A stretch of DNA of 49,063 nucleotides from Blautia sp. AF19-10LB (GCF_003461245.1 NZ_QTWS01000028.1:1-49063), one strand, 5' to 3'. Positions 32,311 through 42,774 are shown, numbered from the stretch's first letter. Translations and numbers: made by a program. Notes: generated by a model from the letters alone, not told the origin.

Positions 32311-33789
32311 TTAGTGATATTTCTTTTCTTTTTCGAATTTCGGTTCACAGGTCAGCTCAATGCCGAGTTTGCGGAATTCCCAGATATCCACGGATGACAG
32401 CATGACAGAAGTATGTGCCTGGCATCCCTTGAGTGTGTGGAGCTGTTCCAGAGCCTTACGTGCTTCCGGGTTATCAGCGGCACTGACAGAAAGTGCGATC
32501 AGGGTTTCATCTGTATGAAGTCTCGGGTTCTTGCTTCCGAGATATTTGGTCTTGAGTTCCTGGATCGGATGGATCGCCTCCGGTGAGATCACATGATGCT
32601 CATGGTCGATGCCTGCGAGTTCCTTGAGTGCATTCAGAAGAAGTGCAGAGGAAGCACCGAGAAGGTCGGAAGTCTTTCCATAAATAATGCGTTCGTCAGG
32701 AAGTTCAAGGGCAGCAGCCGGTGCACCGGTCTCCTGTTCTTTGGCAAGGCTGGCAGGAACAACTTTGCGGTCATCGAGGGATGCGTGAGCCTGTTTCAGA
32801 AGAAGTTCGATCTTGCGTACTTCTTCCTCAGTACCGTCGCCTGTGAGAAGGGCATCGCAGCTCTTATAGTAACGGCGGATGATCTCCTGGCGGGAAGCTT
32901 CACAGCATACTTCGTCATCAACGATGCAGTTTCCGGCCATATTGACACCCATATCTGTAGGGGATTTGTAAGGGCATTCTCCCATGATCTTTTCAAACAT
33001 TGCCTGGAGAACAGGGAAGATCTCTACGTCACGGTTGTAGTTGACGGTTGTCTCACCGTAAGCTTCCAGATGGAACGGGTCGATCATGTTGACATCATTA
33101 AGGTCTGCAGTAGCAGCCTCGTATGCCAGATTGACCGGATGCTTGAGCGGAATGTTCCAGATCGGGAAAGTCTCGAATTTGGCATAGCCGGCAGCAACGC
33201 CGCGTTTGTATTCATGGTATACCTGGGAAAGACAGGTTGCCATTTTTCCACTTCCTGGTCCTGGTGCGGTGATGACTACGAGAGGTCTGGTTGTTTCGAT
33301 ATATTCATTTTTGCCATATCCTTCATCGCTCACGATCAGCGGGATATTGCTCGGGTATCCTGGAATACTATAATGGAAGTAAACTTTGATGCCGAGTTTT
33401 GCAAGGCGGTTCTTAAAGAGAATAGCACTTTCCTGTCCGGCGTAGCGTGTGATGCATACACTTCCTACATAGAGACCGCGCTCTGTAAAAGCATCGATCA
33501 GACGAAGTACATCCTCATCGTAAGTGATTCCGAGGTCACCGCGCATTTTGTTCTTATCAATATCAGAGGCGCTGATGACAATGACAATCTCAGCCTGGTC
33601 GCGGAGTTGCATGAGCATGCGGAGCTTGCTGTCCGGCTCAAATCCTGGAAGAACACGGGATGCATGGTAATCATCAAAAAGCTTTCCGCCGAATTCCAGA
33701 TAGAGCTTGTTGTCAAATTTGCTGATACGGTCGCGGATGTGTTCGGACTGCATAGTTAGATACTTTTCATTATCAAATCCAATTTTCAT
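32311..33789 (-). CDS. DUF1846 family protein
   Basis: 492 residues, full length for DUF1846. The family is conserved in Bacillota and some other bacteria, with solved structures but no settled function to my knowledge. Visible features: an N-terminal segment KIGFDNEKYLTMQSEHIRDRI, a glycine-rich APGPGSGKMATCLSQVYHEY near 184-203 that resembles a nucleotide-binding loop, and several conserved cysteines (VDDEVCCEASRQEI near 290). Cytoplasmic, no signal peptide. GGAAAGGAAA precedes the ATG. Divergent from ftsH, convergent with galE, transcribed alone. A nucleotide-dependent enzyme is a reasonable guess only. Confidence 0.88.
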   Translation of the reverse strand: MKIGFDNEKYLTMQSEHIRDRISKFDNKLYLEFGGKLFDDYHASRVLPGFEPDSKLRMLMQLRDQAEIVIVISASDIDKNKMRGDLGITYDEDVLRLIDAFTERGLYVGSVCITRYAGQESAILFKNRLAKLGIKVYFHYSIPGYPSNIPLIVSDEGYGKNEYIETTRPLVVITAPGPGSGKMATCLSQVYHEYKRGVAAGYAKFETFPIWNIPLKHPVNLAYEAATADLNDVNMIDPFHLEAYGETTVNYNRDVEIFPVLQAMFEKIMGECPYKSPTDMGVNMAGNCIVDDEVCCEASRQEIIRRYYKSCDALLTGDGTEEEVRKIELLLKQAHASLDDRKVVPASLAKEQETGAPAAALELPDERIIYGKTSDLLGASSALLLNALKELAGIDHEHHVISPEAIHPIQELKTKYLGSKNPRLHTDETLIALSVSAADNPEARKALEQLHTLKGCQAHTSVMLSSVDIWEFRKLGIELTCEPKFEKEKKYH

Positions 33790-33853
33790 TTGTCGATTTC
33801 CTTTCCATCACAGTTAGCTATAGTAATTAGTTGGGTCTAGCTATCACGTGGAT

Positions 33854-33882
33854 AGTATACTACAGTTATTGTTCACAGGCAA
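33854..33882 (-). promoter_or_regulatory. Promoter of the DUF1846 gene
   Basis: On the minus strand TTGCCT (plus 33877-33882), 17 bp, TATACT (plus 33854-33859). Confidence 0.55.
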
Positions 33883-33916
33883 TATCCCACTACTACAAAC
33901 ATTCACAGTTTTTCAG

Positions 33917-33945
33917 TTGATTTATAATGGAAATCTCTTTATAAT
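33917..33945 (+). promoter_or_regulatory. Promoter of the ftsH operon
   Basis: TTGATT (33917-33922), 17 bp, TATAAT (33940-33945). A second TATAAT lies inside the spacer (33923-33928), so two overlapping start sites are possible. Confidence 0.7.
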
Positions 33946-33972
33946 ATAGAAGATAACAAGAGGAGGAAAAGA

Positions 33973-36087
33973 ATGAACGATCATATGGATAAGCGTCCGG
34001 ATGATAAGCGTCCGAACCGAAATAACCCAGGAAATCAGGGACCGAACAAGAATCGTCAGACCATTCTTGGATTTTTGATCTGTCTCCTGATCAGTTTAGT
34101 TTGTCTGAGTTTTGTGACAGATATGATGAGCGATAAATCCAGTGAGATCACATATGATAAATTTATCGAAATGGTAGATAAAGATCAGATCAAAGAAGTG
34201 ACACTCCAGTCCGGAGTGCTGACTGTCGTTCCAAAACTTCAGAAATCTTATCAGAAAGAAAGCTATAAGGTCAACCAGATGGAGGATACCAGTGCACTGA
34301 CGCAACGTCTGGAAGGCAAAGGAATTATTTTCAAATATGAACAACCTGATGTGATGGGAGAGTTTGTATCTACCATGATCAGTCTGCTGCTTCCGACGGT
34401 AGTGCTGTTCTTTATGCTGATGTATCTTATGCGGCGAATGAACAAAGGTAGTGGCGGCGGCATCATGGGAGTCGGCAAGAGCCGTGCCAAAGCCTACATT
34501 CAGAAGGAAACAGGTGTTCTTTTTAAGGATGTAGCAGGACAGGAGGAAGCCAAGGAATCTCTTCAGGAGGTTGTTGATTTCCTGCACAATCCGGGAAAAT
34601 ACACGCAGATCGGTGCGAAACTTCCGAAAGGAGCCCTTCTCGTAGGACCTCCGGGAACAGGTAAGACCCTTCTTGCGAAAGCCGTTGCAGGAGAGGCAAA
34701 GGTACCGTTCTTTTCACTTTCCGGTTCCGAATTTGTCGAGATGTTTGTCGGTGTCGGAGCTTCCAGAGTCAGAGATCTGTTTGAGGAAGCCAAGAAGAAT
34801 GCACCGTGTATCGTGTTTATTGATGAGATCGATGCAATCGGTAAGAGCCGTGATTCCAGATATGGCGGCGGCAATGACGAGCGTGAGCAGACACTGAACC
34901 AGCTCCTTGCAGAGATGGATGGTTTTGATACTTCCAAGGGCCTTCTGATCCTGGCGGCAACCAACCGTCCGGAAGTACTTGACCCGGCACTTTTAAGGCC
35001 AGGACGTTTTGACCGACGTATCATCGTAGATCGTCCGGATCTCAAGGGCCGTGTAGAGATCCTCAAGGTCCATGCCAAGAATGTCATGCTGGATGAAACT
35101 GTGGATCTGGATGCAATCGCACTGGCTACTTCCGGGGCAGTCGGATCTGACCTTGCCAACATGATCAACGAAGCTGCGATCCTTGCTGTCAAGAACGGCC
35201 GAAGGGCTGTCTCACAGAAGGATCTTCAGGAATCCGTAGAGGTTGTCCTTGTCGGCAAAGAGAAGAAAGACCGTATCTTAAGCGTGCAGGAGAGACGTAT
35301 CGTTTCCTACCACGAAGTAGGACATGCACTTGTGAATGCTCTCCAGAAGGATGCAGAACCGGTGCAGAAGATCACGATCGTTCCGCGTACCATGGGAGCA
35401 CTCGGTTACGTTATGCAGGTTCCGGAGGAAGAGAAATATCTCAATACCCAGAAGGAACTCGAGGCTATGCTGGTTGGATACCTTGGAGGACGTGCGGCTG
35501 AGGAGATCGTATTTGATACTGTAACGACAGGTGCAGCCAATGATATCGAGCAGGCGACCAAGGTTGCCCGTGCAATGATCACCCAGTATGGTATGTCACA
35601 GAAATTTGGTCTGATGGGACTTGCAACACAGGAGAATCAGTATCTTTCCGGTCGTGCAGTCCTTAACTGTGGTGATGACACAGCGACAGAGATCGACCAC
35701 GAAGTAATGCAGCTCCTTCATTATTCCTATGAGGAAGCCAAGAGACTTCTGAACGAACACAGAGAAGCACTGGACAAGATCGCTGAGTATCTGATCCGCA
35801 GAGAGACGATCACTGGCAAGGAATTCATGAAGATCTTCCGTGCAGTCGAGAGAGGACTTGAGATTCCGGAAAACCTTGACGAACTTCCGGATTTTGACAA
35901 GAAAGACGAGGAAAAGCAGCCAGAGACAGAAGTGGATACTCCTGCGAAGGTAAATCTTTCCAAGGAAGCTCTGGCAGAGACAGAAGCGGAAGTCCCTGAG
36001 AATCAGGAGACACCAGAAACACCGGCAGAGATTCCGTCCCAGGAAACAGAATCAGAGACATCAGAAGGTAGCAGCACAGAGGCTTAA
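33973..36087 (+). CDS. ftsH: ATP-dependent zinc metalloprotease FtsH
   Basis: 704-residue membrane-anchored AAA+ protease. Membrane segments at about 34-52 and 133-155 flank a small extracytoplasmic domain. Then come AAA+ Walker A GPPGTGKT (225-232), Walker [12 protein letters not shown] near 279-289, the second region of homology ([14 protein letters not shown]) and the zinc site HEVGH (447-451) with the third ligand in the [13 protein letters not shown] region. It degrades misfolded membrane proteins and selected regulators. The last 65 residues are an unusual acidic Glu/Pro/Thr-rich tail ([20 protein letters not shown]). The N-terminus is hydrophilic and Asn/Arg/Asp-rich. AGGAGGA precedes the ATG. 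First gene of a run with uvrC 15 bases downstream. Confidence 0.97.
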   Translation: MNDHMDKRPDDKRPNRNNPGNQGPNKNRQTILGFLICLLISLVCLSFVTDMMSDKSSEITYDKFIEMVDKDQIKEVTLQSGVLTVVPKLQKSYQKESYKVNQMEDTSALTQRLEGKGIIFKYEQPDVMGEFVSTMISLLLPTVVLFFMLMYLMRRMNKGSGGGIMGVGKSRAKAYIQKETGVLFKDVAGQEEAKESLQEVVDFLHNPGKYTQIGAKLPKGALLVGPPGTGKTLLAKAVAGEAKVPFFSLSGSEFVEMFVGVGASRVRDLFEEAKKNAPCIVFIDEIDAIGKSRDSRYGGGNDEREQTLNQLLAEMDGFDTSKGLLILAATNRPEVLDPALLRPGRFDRRIIVDRPDLKGRVEILKVHAKNVMLDETVDLDAIALATSGAVGSDLANMINEAAILAVKNGRRAVSQKDLQESVEVVLVGKEKKDRILSVQERRIVSYHEVGHALVNALQKDAEPVQKITIVPRTMGALGYVMQVPEEEKYLNTQKELEAMLVGYLGGRAAEEIVFDTVTTGAANDIEQATKVARAMITQYGMSQKFGLMGLATQENQYLSGRAVLNCGDDTATEIDHEVMQLLHYSYEEAKRLLNEHREALDKIAEYLIRRETITGKEFMKIFRAVERGLEIPENLDELPDFDKKDEEKQPETEVDTPAKVNLSKEALAETEAEVPENQETPETPAEIPSQETESETSEGSSTEA

Positions 36088-36102
36088 TAAAGGAGCCGCG
36101 AT

Positions 36103-37971
36103 ATGTTTCAGATTGAAGAAGAATTAAAGAAGCTTCCCGCAAGACCGGGTGTGTATATTATGCACGACGAGCGGGATGCGATCATCTATGTGGGCAAGGC
36201 GATCAGTCTCCGCAACCGTGTACGGCAGTATTTTCAGAGCAGCCGCAACAAGGGTGCCAAGATCGAGCAGATGGTCACCCACATATCGAGATTCGAATAT
36301 ATTGTTACAGATTCTGAACTGGAAGCACTCGTTCTGGAGAGCAACCTTATCAAAGAGCACCGTCCGAAATATAATACGATGCTCAAGGATGACAAGAGCT
36401 ATCCGTTTATCAAGGTCACGGTGCAGGAGGCATATCCCAGAGTTCTGTTTGCCAGGCAGATGAAGAAGGACAAAAACAGATATTTTGGTCCTTATACCAG
36501 TGGCGGCGCGGTCAAGGATGTGATCGAGCTGGTACGCAAACTGTACCAGGTTCGCTCCTGCAGCAGGAACCTTCCGCGCGACTGCGGTAAGGACCGGCCA
36601 TGTCTGTATTACCATATGAAGCAGTGTACCGGACCCTGTACCGGTCATGTGGATCAGAAGCAATACAGGGAAAACATCCAGAAGGTGCTCAGCTTTCTGA
36701 ATGGCGATTTTCAGGATACGATCGATGAACTCACAGACAAGATGATGACGGCTTCCGAAGAAATGCGATTCGAGGATGCTGCCGGATATCGTGATCTGAT
36801 CCAGAGTATCCGCAAGATCGGAGAGCGTCAGAAGATCACTGCTTACGGAGAAGAGGACCGCGACATCATTGCTGTGGCGATGGACGAGAGTCTGGATCTC
36901 AGGGAACAGGATGCCGTTGTCCAGGTTTTCTTTATGCGAAGCGGCAGGATGATCGGCAGAGATCATTTTTATCTGAGAGTTGCAAGAGGCGATACCCGTT
37001 CGCAGGTTCTGTCCAGCTTCCTCAAGCAGTATTATGCGGGAACACCGTTTATACCGAGGGAGATCATGCTTCAGGCTGATATTGAAGACAGAGAAGTGAT
37101 CGAGGAATGGCTCACATCCCGTCGGAAACAGAAGGTTCATATCGTGATCCCTAAGAAAGGTACCAAGGAAAAAATGGTAGAACTTGCCTGGGAAAATGCC
37201 CGTATGGTCCTTGAGAAGGACCGTGAGCGCATCCGCAGGGAGGAAGGCAGAACGATCGGAGCTGTCCATGAGGTAGAGGAATGGCTTGGACTTACAGGAA
37301 TCAGCCGTATGGAGGCGTTCGATATCTCCAATATCAGTGGTTTTGAGTCCGTTGGTTCCATGGTAGTCTATGAGAAGGGCAAGCCGAAGCGGAGCGATTA
37401 CCGCAAATTCCGGATCAAGTCTGTTCAGGGTCCGAACGATTATGCCAGTATGGAAGAAGTGCTGACGAGGCGCTTTACACACGAGAGCAATGGAGAGTTC
37501 GACAGCTTTGCGAGAATGCCGGATCTGCTTCTGATGGATGGAGGCCGTGGACAGGTCAATATCGCGCTTGGTGTTCTTGAGAAACTGGGCATTGATGTTC
37601 CGGTCTGCGGAATGGTCAAGGATGACTATCACCGTACCAGAGGACTTTATTATAATAATGTAGAGATCCCAATTGATACGAATAGTGAGGGATTCCGCCT
37701 GATCACCAGGATCCAGGACGAGGCACACCGCTTCGCAATCGAGTATCATCGTTCTCTGAGAAGTAAAGAACAGGTCCACTCGATCCTGGACGATATTCCG
37801 GGAATCGGAGAGCGCAGAAGAAAGGCTCTGATGCGCCGTTTCCGCTCGATCGAGGCGATCCGGGATGCTTCTGAGGAAGAACTGGCGCAGACAGAGTCCA
37901 TGAATGCAGGAAGTGCAAAACAGGTGTATGATTTTTTTCATCGGCCAGATGATCCGGCAAATGAGAAATAA
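36103..37971 (+). CDS. uvrC: Excinuclease ABC subunit C
   Basis: 622 residues, full length. N-terminal GIY-YIG nuclease ([20 protein letters not shown], 3' incision), four-cysteine-like segment ([28 protein letters not shown], about 163-190), UVR motif binding UvrB (about 205-240), RNase H-like domain ([26 protein letters not shown]; 5' incision) and tandem helix-hairpin-helix ([18 protein letters not shown]). Acts in nucleotide excision repair with UvrA and UvrB, which are not in the window. AGGAG lies just before the ATG. Between ftsH and hprK, an arrangement in which uvrC-hprK-glk is likely one transcript. Confidence 0.97.
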   Translation: MFQIEEELKKLPARPGVYIMHDERDAIIYVGKAISLRNRVRQYFQSSRNKGAKIEQMVTHISRFEYIVTDSELEALVLESNLIKEHRPKYNTMLKDDKSYPFIKVTVQEAYPRVLFARQMKKDKNRYFGPYTSGGAVKDVIELVRKLYQVRSCSRNLPRDCGKDRPCLYYHMKQCTGPCTGHVDQKQYRENIQKVLSFLNGDFQDTIDELTDKMMTASEEMRFEDAAGYRDLIQSIRKIGERQKITAYGEEDRDIIAVAMDESLDLREQDAVVQVFFMRSGRMIGRDHFYLRVARGDTRSQVLSSFLKQYYAGTPFIPREIMLQADIEDREVIEEWLTSRRKQKVHIVIPKKGTKEKMVELAWENARMVLEKDRERIRREEGRTIGAVHEVEEWLGLTGISRMEAFDISNISGFESVGSMVVYEKGKPKRSDYRKFRIKSVQGPNDYASMEEVLTRRFTHESNGEFDSFARMPDLLLMDGGRGQVNIALGVLEKLGIDVPVCGMVKDDYHRTRGLYYNNVEIPIDTNSEGFRLITRIQDEAHRFAIEYHRSLRSKEQVHSILDDIPGIGERRRKALMRRFRSIEAIRDASEEELAQTESMNAGSAKQVYDFFHRPDDPANEK

Positions 37972-38014
37972 AAAGGCACTTGAAATATATAAACATTAAA
38001 GGAGAGCACATAAT

Positions 38015-38947
38015 ATGAAGGGTGTATTGATGACAAAGATGGTGCAGGAGCTGAATCTTACAAATCTGACTCCTGAGATTGACCTGTCAGACAAGAAGAT
38101 CATAACCGCAGAGATTAACCGTCCTGCACTGCAGCTTACTGGTTATCTGGAGCATTTTGCCAATGAACGTGTTCAGATCATCGGTTATGTAGAATACACA
38201 TATCTGATGCAGCTCAGTGATGAGAAACGCATGATGACATACGAGCGATTCATTTCCAGTAAGATTCCGTGTGTTATTTTCAGTACCATGACCAAGCCGT
38301 CTCAGGATATGATCGACATGGCAATTAAATATAATGTTCCTACATTTGTGACAGAAAGAACAACTTCAAGCCTGATGGCAGAGATCATCCGCTGGCTGGG
38401 CGTACAGCTTGCACCATGTATTTCCATCCACGGAGTTCTGGTAGATGTCTATGGTGAGGGGATCCTGATCACAGGAGAGAGCGGCATCGGCAAGAGTGAG
38501 GCTGCACTGGAGCTGATCAAGCGTGGGCATCGTCTGGTAAGTGATGATGTTGTAGAACTTCGTAAAGTAAGTGACGTCACTCTGGTCGGATCTGCGCCGG
38601 ACATCACGAGGCATTTTATCGAGCTTCGAGGCATCGGTATCATCGATGTCAAAACGCTGTTCGGTGTTGAGAGTGTCAAGGATACCCAGTCTGTAGACCT
38701 TGTCATCAAACTGGAAGAGTGGGACCGCGACAAAGAATATGACCGTCTCGGTCTGCATGAAGAATACACCGAATACCTTGGAAACAAGATCGTGTGCCAT
38801 TCCCTTCCGATCAGACCAGGACGTAACCTGGCTGTTATCGTAGAATCTGCCGCAGTCAACCACAGACAGAAGAAGATGGGTTACAATGCGGCTGAGGAAC
38901 TCTACAAGCGTGTGCAGGCAAACATTGCACGTAAGAGAGAAGAATAA
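38015..38947 (+). CDS. hprK: HPr kinase/phosphorylase
   Basis: 310 residues, the usual length. Phosphorylates HPr on a serine in response to glycolytic intermediates and so controls CcpA-dependent catabolite repression. Walker A GESGIGKS is at 154-161, and the family signature ELRGIGIIDVKTLFG follows near 205-219. The start at 38015 is chosen because AAAGGAGAG lies 10 nt before it; a second in-frame ATG at 38030 would be too far from that site. It lies 43 bases after uvrC and 23 bases before glucokinase, so sugar phosphorylation and its control are co-transcribed. Confidence 0.96.
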   Translation: MKGVLMTKMVQELNLTNLTPEIDLSDKKIITAEINRPALQLTGYLEHFANERVQIIGYVEYTYLMQLSDEKRMMTYERFISSKIPCVIFSTMTKPSQDMIDMAIKYNVPTFVTERTTSSLMAEIIRWLGVQLAPCISIHGVLVDVYGEGILITGESGIGKSEAALELIKRGHRLVSDDVVELRKVSDVTLVGSAPDITRHFIELRGIGIIDVKTLFGVESVKDTQSVDLVIKLEEWDRDKEYDRLGLHEEYTEYLGNKIVCHSLPIRPGRNLAVIVESAAVNHRQKKMGYNAAEELYKRVQANIARKREE

Positions 38948-38970
38948 AAAATAAGAAAAGGTGGAGAAAA

Positions 38971-39906
38971 ATGAAATCATATTGTTTTGGAATCGACGTA
39001 GGCGGAACTTCTGTAAAATGCGGTCTGTTCAACACAGACGGAACACTGTTAGAGAAATGGGAGATCCCTACCAGAACTGAAAATAAAGGCGAGAACATCC
39101 TTCCGGACGTTGCTGAGACGATCAAAGCCAAGATCGCAGAAAAGAATATTGACAAAGATGATATCGAAGGTGTTGGAATCGGAATTCCAGGACCGATCAA
39201 CTCCAAAGGAGAAGCTGCCTGTGCAGTAAACCTCTACTGGGGATTCACACCGGTAGCTCAGATCTTAAGTGACCTCACAGGACTTAAGGCTCAGGCAGGA
39301 AACGATGCAAACGTAGCAGCACTCGGTGAAGCATGGAAAGGTGCAGCGGCAGGTTCTCAGAATGTGATCATGGTCACTCTCGGAACTGGTGTCGGCGGCG
39401 GAATCATCATTGACGGCAAGATCGTAGCAGGTTCCCACGGAGCAGGCGGTGAGATCGGACATGCACTCGTAGTCCGTGACGAAGCCGAAAAATGCAACTG
39501 TGGAAATCATGGCTGCCTGGAACAGTATGCTTCCGCAACAGGAATCGTGCGTGTGGCTGGAAGAATGCTTGCAGCTTCCGATGACGACAGTACCTTAAGA
39601 GAACTTCAGAATATCACAGCAAAGGATGTTCTGGACGCTTTCAAAGCCGGAGATGCAGTAGCAGTCCGTGTTATGGAGTATGTTGGAGACCTTCTCGGCG
39701 GAGCAATCGCAGGATTTGCTACAGTTGCTGATCCGGAAGCAATCGTTATCGGCGGCGGTGTATCCAAGGCAGGTCAGCCGCTTATCGACTGCATCGAGAA
39801 ATACTATCAGAGATATGCATTCCCGTCCTGCAAGGAGACACCGATCGTTCTTGCAACACTTGGAAATGATGCAGGTATCTACGGTGCTGCCAAGATGGTA
39901 CTCTGA
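38971..39906 (+). CDS. ROK-family glucokinase
   Basis: 311 residues. ATP-binding DVGGTSVKCGLF near 10-21, sugar-binding GNDANVAALGEAW near 109-121, second phosphate loop GTGVGGGIIIDG near 138-149, and the ROK zinc motif CNCGNHGCLEQYAS near 177-190. It phosphorylates cytoplasmic glucose released by amylomaltase and other glycosidases. A second ROK specificity (allose, N-acetylmannosamine) is possible but the glucokinase-type is best supported by length and motif spacing. AAAAGGTGGAG precedes the ATG. It ends the ftsH-uvrC-hprK run at a strong terminator. Confidence 0.92.
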   Translation: MKSYCFGIDVGGTSVKCGLFNTDGTLLEKWEIPTRTENKGENILPDVAETIKAKIAEKNIDKDDIEGVGIGIPGPINSKGEAACAVNLYWGFTPVAQILSDLTGLKAQAGNDANVAALGEAWKGAAAGSQNVIMVTLGTGVGGGIIIDGKIVAGSHGAGGEIGHALVVRDEAEKCNCGNHGCLEQYASATGIVRVAGRMLAASDDDSTLRELQNITAKDVLDAFKAGDAVAVRVMEYVGDLLGGAIAGFATVADPEAIVIGGGVSKAGQPLIDCIEKYYQRYAFPSCKETPIVLATLGNDAGIYGAAKMVL

Positions 39907-39941
39907 TAATCAGAAATTACATATTTTGAGCTGAACCTGAG

Positions 39942-39979
39942 AGGAAGAAGTCTTTTTACGAAGATTTCTTCCTTTTTTT
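39942..39979 (+). terminator. Terminator after glucokinase
   Basis: AGGAAGAAGTCTT pairs with AAGATTTCTTCCT (13 bp, one wobble) around TTTACG, then seven T. Confidence 0.9.
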
Positions 39980-40060
39980 AGAAAAAAATCCCAAAAAACC
40001 AAGGTTTTTGAAAGAAAATGTGAAGTTTTTAATTGGGGGCTTTATTTACGATTTTTTATT

Positions 40061-40069
40061 TGATATAAT
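40061..40069 (+). promoter_or_regulatory. Extended -10 promoter of the penicillin-binding protein gene
   Basis: TGA followed by TATAAT (40064-40069), a TGn extended -10. The -35 position (TTTATT) is poor, which is normal for this class. Confidence 0.6.
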
Positions 40070-40095
40070 GGTACGGACTATAAAGGAGGAAAACC

Positions 40096-42756
40096 ATGAA
40101 TTACGGAAAAAAATCAGTCTCCAGGAAGCGGAATTCTCTGATTTCCCGTACCGCAATGATGGGTAAGAGAGCACATGTTTCTTTTATCAGAGTCCTGTTT
40201 GCGGTCCTGATCACAATATGTGTGGTCGTGGGATGTGTCGGGATTGGAGCTTTCAGGGGAATTATAGACAATGCTCCCGATGTGAATGATATTGATATTT
40301 CACCATTGGGATATGCGACTTTTTTGTATGATGGTGACGGAAATCAGCTTCGTAAATTAACGGCTCCCAGTTCCAACCGTCTGCCTGTCTCAATCGACCA
40401 GATTCCGGTGGATCTGCAGCATGCGGTAGTTGCGATAGAGGATGAGCGTTTTTATGAGCATAATGGAATTGACGTGCGCGGAATCCTGCGTGCTTTCGTA
40501 AAAAATATCACCTCAGGAAATCTTTCTGAGGGAGCAAGTACGATCACTCAGCAGCTTCTCAAGAACAATGTATTTACCAACTGGACCAAGGAGTCTACCT
40601 GGCTTGAACGTTTTACACGTAAAATACAGGAACAGTATCTTGCGGTAGAAGTTGAGAAGAAGATCAACAATAAGGATGTGATCCTTGAGAACTATCTGAA
40701 TACCATTAACCTTGGAGCAGGAACTTATGGTGTACAGGCAGCAGCAAGGAAGTATTTTAATAAGGATGTCTGGGATCTGAACCTTTCAGAGAGTGCAACT
40801 CTGGCGGGTATCACACAGAACCCGACACAGTTCAACCCGATCGAACATCCAGAGGAAAATGCCAAGAGACGTAAAGAAGTTTTGGATCACATGATCGCTC
40901 AGGGCTATATTACACAGGCACAGTATGACGAAGTGCTCAATGATGACGTGTATTCACGCATCCAGGCTGCCCAGATCGAGAATTCTGAGACAGAGAATAC
41001 GGTTTACAGTTATTTTGAGGATGAACTGATCGATCAGGTGATCAATGACCTGATGAATATTAAGGGATATACCAGAACACAGGCACAGAACCTTGTCTAC
41101 AGCGGTGGTCTGAGCATTTATACAACACAGGATTCTGCAATCCAGAAGATTCTTGATGAAGAATATGCAGATCCGTCCAATTATCCGGATTATGTACAGT
41201 ATGCACTGGACTATGCACTGACTGTCAAGAATCCTCAGGGTGAAGAAGTAAACTACAGCAAGGAAATGCTCGAGCTTTACTTCCAGAATGAAGATCCGGA
41301 ATTTGACCTGCTCTTTGACTCTCAGGAAGAAGGTCAGAGTTATGTTGACCGTTATAAGGAAAGTATTCTCGCAGACGGAAGCACGGTTGTAGCAGAGCGT
41401 GTAAGCTTTGCACCTCAGCCACAGTCGTCCATGAGTGTAATCGACCAGCATACAGGATATGTCAAGGCGATCATCGGCGGTCGTGGAGAGAAGACTGCAA
41501 GTCTGACGCTGAACCGTGCAACGGATACAACCAGACAGCCTGGATCTACATTCAAGATCCTGTCTACGTATGCACCTGCTCTCAATGAGAAAGGCATGAC
41601 ACTGGCAACTACTTTTGAAGATGAACCATATAATTATCCGGATGGTTCACCAGTTAACAATGCATCGAGAAGTTATAATGGAACAACCACGATCCGCAAG
41701 GCAATCCAGAATTCTATCAACGTTGTTGCTGTCAAATGCCTGGAGGAAGTTACACCGGAACTGGGACTTCAGTATCTGGACAATTTTGGATTTACAACAC
41801 TGGCACATGGCACAGAAGCAGATCGTGATGCTGATGGAACAGTATGGACAGATGCAAACCTCCCACTGGCACTCGGTGGTCTGACAAATGGTGTCACAAA
41901 CATAGAACTGTGTGCAGCTTACGCGGCAATCGCAAACAGTGGAAATTATATTGAACCACTTTATTACACCAAGATCCTGGATCATAATGGCAATGTCCTG
42001 ATCGAGAAAACATCTGCCGGACGTTCTGTTATCAAAGAAAGTACAGCATGGCTTCTTACAAGTGCAATGGAGGATGTTGTGACACAGGGTACAGGTACAG
42101 CGTGCCAGCTTGATAATATGACAGTCGCAGGTAAGACTGGTACTACAGATGCATACAATGACCTGTGGTTTGTAGGATATACACCATATTATACCTGTGC
42201 AGTATGGTCTGGATTTGACAATAACGAGAAACTTCCAGAGGATGCGAGAAACTTCCACAAGAATCTCTGGAAGAAAGTCATGACCCGTATTCATGAGGGA
42301 CTTCCGGACAAAGATTTCGATATGCCTGCAAGTGTAGAGAAACTCAGTGTCTGCGCAGAGACAGGGCTTCTTCCGCGAGCCGGCTGCCCGATTATAACGG
42401 AGTACTTTGATATCGGTGATGTTCCAACGGATGAGTGCGACCAGCATTTCTATGGATATTCTGATTATGATAATTCTGATATGACGGAACACACCACAGA
42501 AGAGGGAATATATAATTCTGATGGTACACAGACAGATAATACGGACGATAATACCGGAGATAATACCGGAGATAATACCGGGGATAATACAGGCGATAAC
42601 ACTGGAGACAATACCGGAGACAACACGGGAGATAACACCGATAATACCGGAGACAATACCGGCGGAGACGACGGCGGAGATAACGGTGGTGATAATGGAG
42701 ATAACACCGGAGGCGATGATGGTGGAGATTCTTCAGGTGGAGATGCCGAAGAATAA
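40096..42756 (+). CDS. Class A penicillin-binding protein (PBP1A type) with DNTG-repeat tail
   Basis: 886-residue bifunctional cell-wall synthase. A short basic cytoplasmic start and one membrane anchor (about 29-52) are followed by a glycosyltransferase domain (E115 in AIEDERFYEHNGID; GASTITQQLLKN) and a transpeptidase domain with S484-TFK, S540-IN and K680-TGT. It polymerises lipid II and cross-links peptidoglycan outside the membrane. The C-terminal 75 residues are a low-complexity Asp/Asn/Thr/Gly tail containing seven consecutive DNTG units and related DNTD/GGD repeats, which may contact the wall or bind cations. AAAGGAGG lies 7 nt upstream. Monocistronic or weakly linked to the YigZ gene. 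Confidence 0.95.
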   Translation: MNYGKKSVSRKRNSLISRTAMMGKRAHVSFIRVLFAVLITICVVVGCVGIGAFRGIIDNAPDVNDIDISPLGYATFLYDGDGNQLRKLTAPSSNRLPVSIDQIPVDLQHAVVAIEDERFYEHNGIDVRGILRAFVKNITSGNLSEGASTITQQLLKNNVFTNWTKESTWLERFTRKIQEQYLAVEVEKKINNKDVILENYLNTINLGAGTYGVQAAARKYFNKDVWDLNLSESATLAGITQNPTQFNPIEHPEENAKRRKEVLDHMIAQGYITQAQYDEVLNDDVYSRIQAAQIENSETENTVYSYFEDELIDQVINDLMNIKGYTRTQAQNLVYSGGLSIYTTQDSAIQKILDEEYADPSNYPDYVQYALDYALTVKNPQGEEVNYSKEMLELYFQNEDPEFDLLFDSQEEGQSYVDRYKESILADGSTVVAERVSFAPQPQSSMSVIDQHTGYVKAIIGGRGEKTASLTLNRATDTTRQPGSTFKILSTYAPALNEKGMTLATTFEDEPYNYPDGSPVNNASRSYNGTTTIRKAIQNSINVVAVKCLEEVTPELGLQYLDNFGFTTLAHGTEADRDADGTVWTDANLPLALGGLTNGVTNIELCAAYAAIANSGNYIEPLYYTKILDHNGNVLIEKTSAGRSVIKESTAWLLTSAMEDVVTQGTGTACQLDNMTVAGKTGTTDAYNDLWFVGYTPYYTCAVWSGFDNNEKLPEDARNFHKNLWKKVMTRIHEGLPDKDFDMPASVEKLSVCAETGLLPRAGCPIITEYFDIGDVPTDECDQHFYGYSDYDNSDMTEHTTEEGIYNSDGTQTDNTDDNTGDNTGDNTGDNTGDNTGDNTGDNTGDNTDNTGDNTGGDDGGDNGGDNGDNTGGDDGGDSSGGDAEE
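42547..42663 (+). repeat. 12-bp coding minisatellite (DNTG units)
   Basis: Seven tandem units of GATAATACCGGA-type sequence (42547-42630), then a 9-bp partial unit and two more units to 42663. Synonymous third-base changes between copies show the array is not freshly expanded. Copy number could vary between strains by slippage without breaking the frame, since units are 12 bp. Confidence 0.9.
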
Positions 42757-42774
42757 TAAAGTATGAAACAGCAG

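Noticed and set aside
32593..33759. 388-codon open frame on the plus strand opposite the DUF1846 gene
   Set aside because: No ribosome site or family motif; the minus-strand gene is full length with promoter and terminator.
36124..37941. 605-codon open frame on the minus strand opposite uvrC
   Set aside because: The plus strand encodes a full-length UvrC with all domains; the antisense frame has no ribosome site, no recognisable motif and a His/Ile/Leu/Arg-rich composition typical of antisense reading.
42547..42663. CRISPR-like or satellite array
   Set aside because: Units are 12 bp, contiguous, without spacers, in frame and with synonymous differences; it is a coding repeat.
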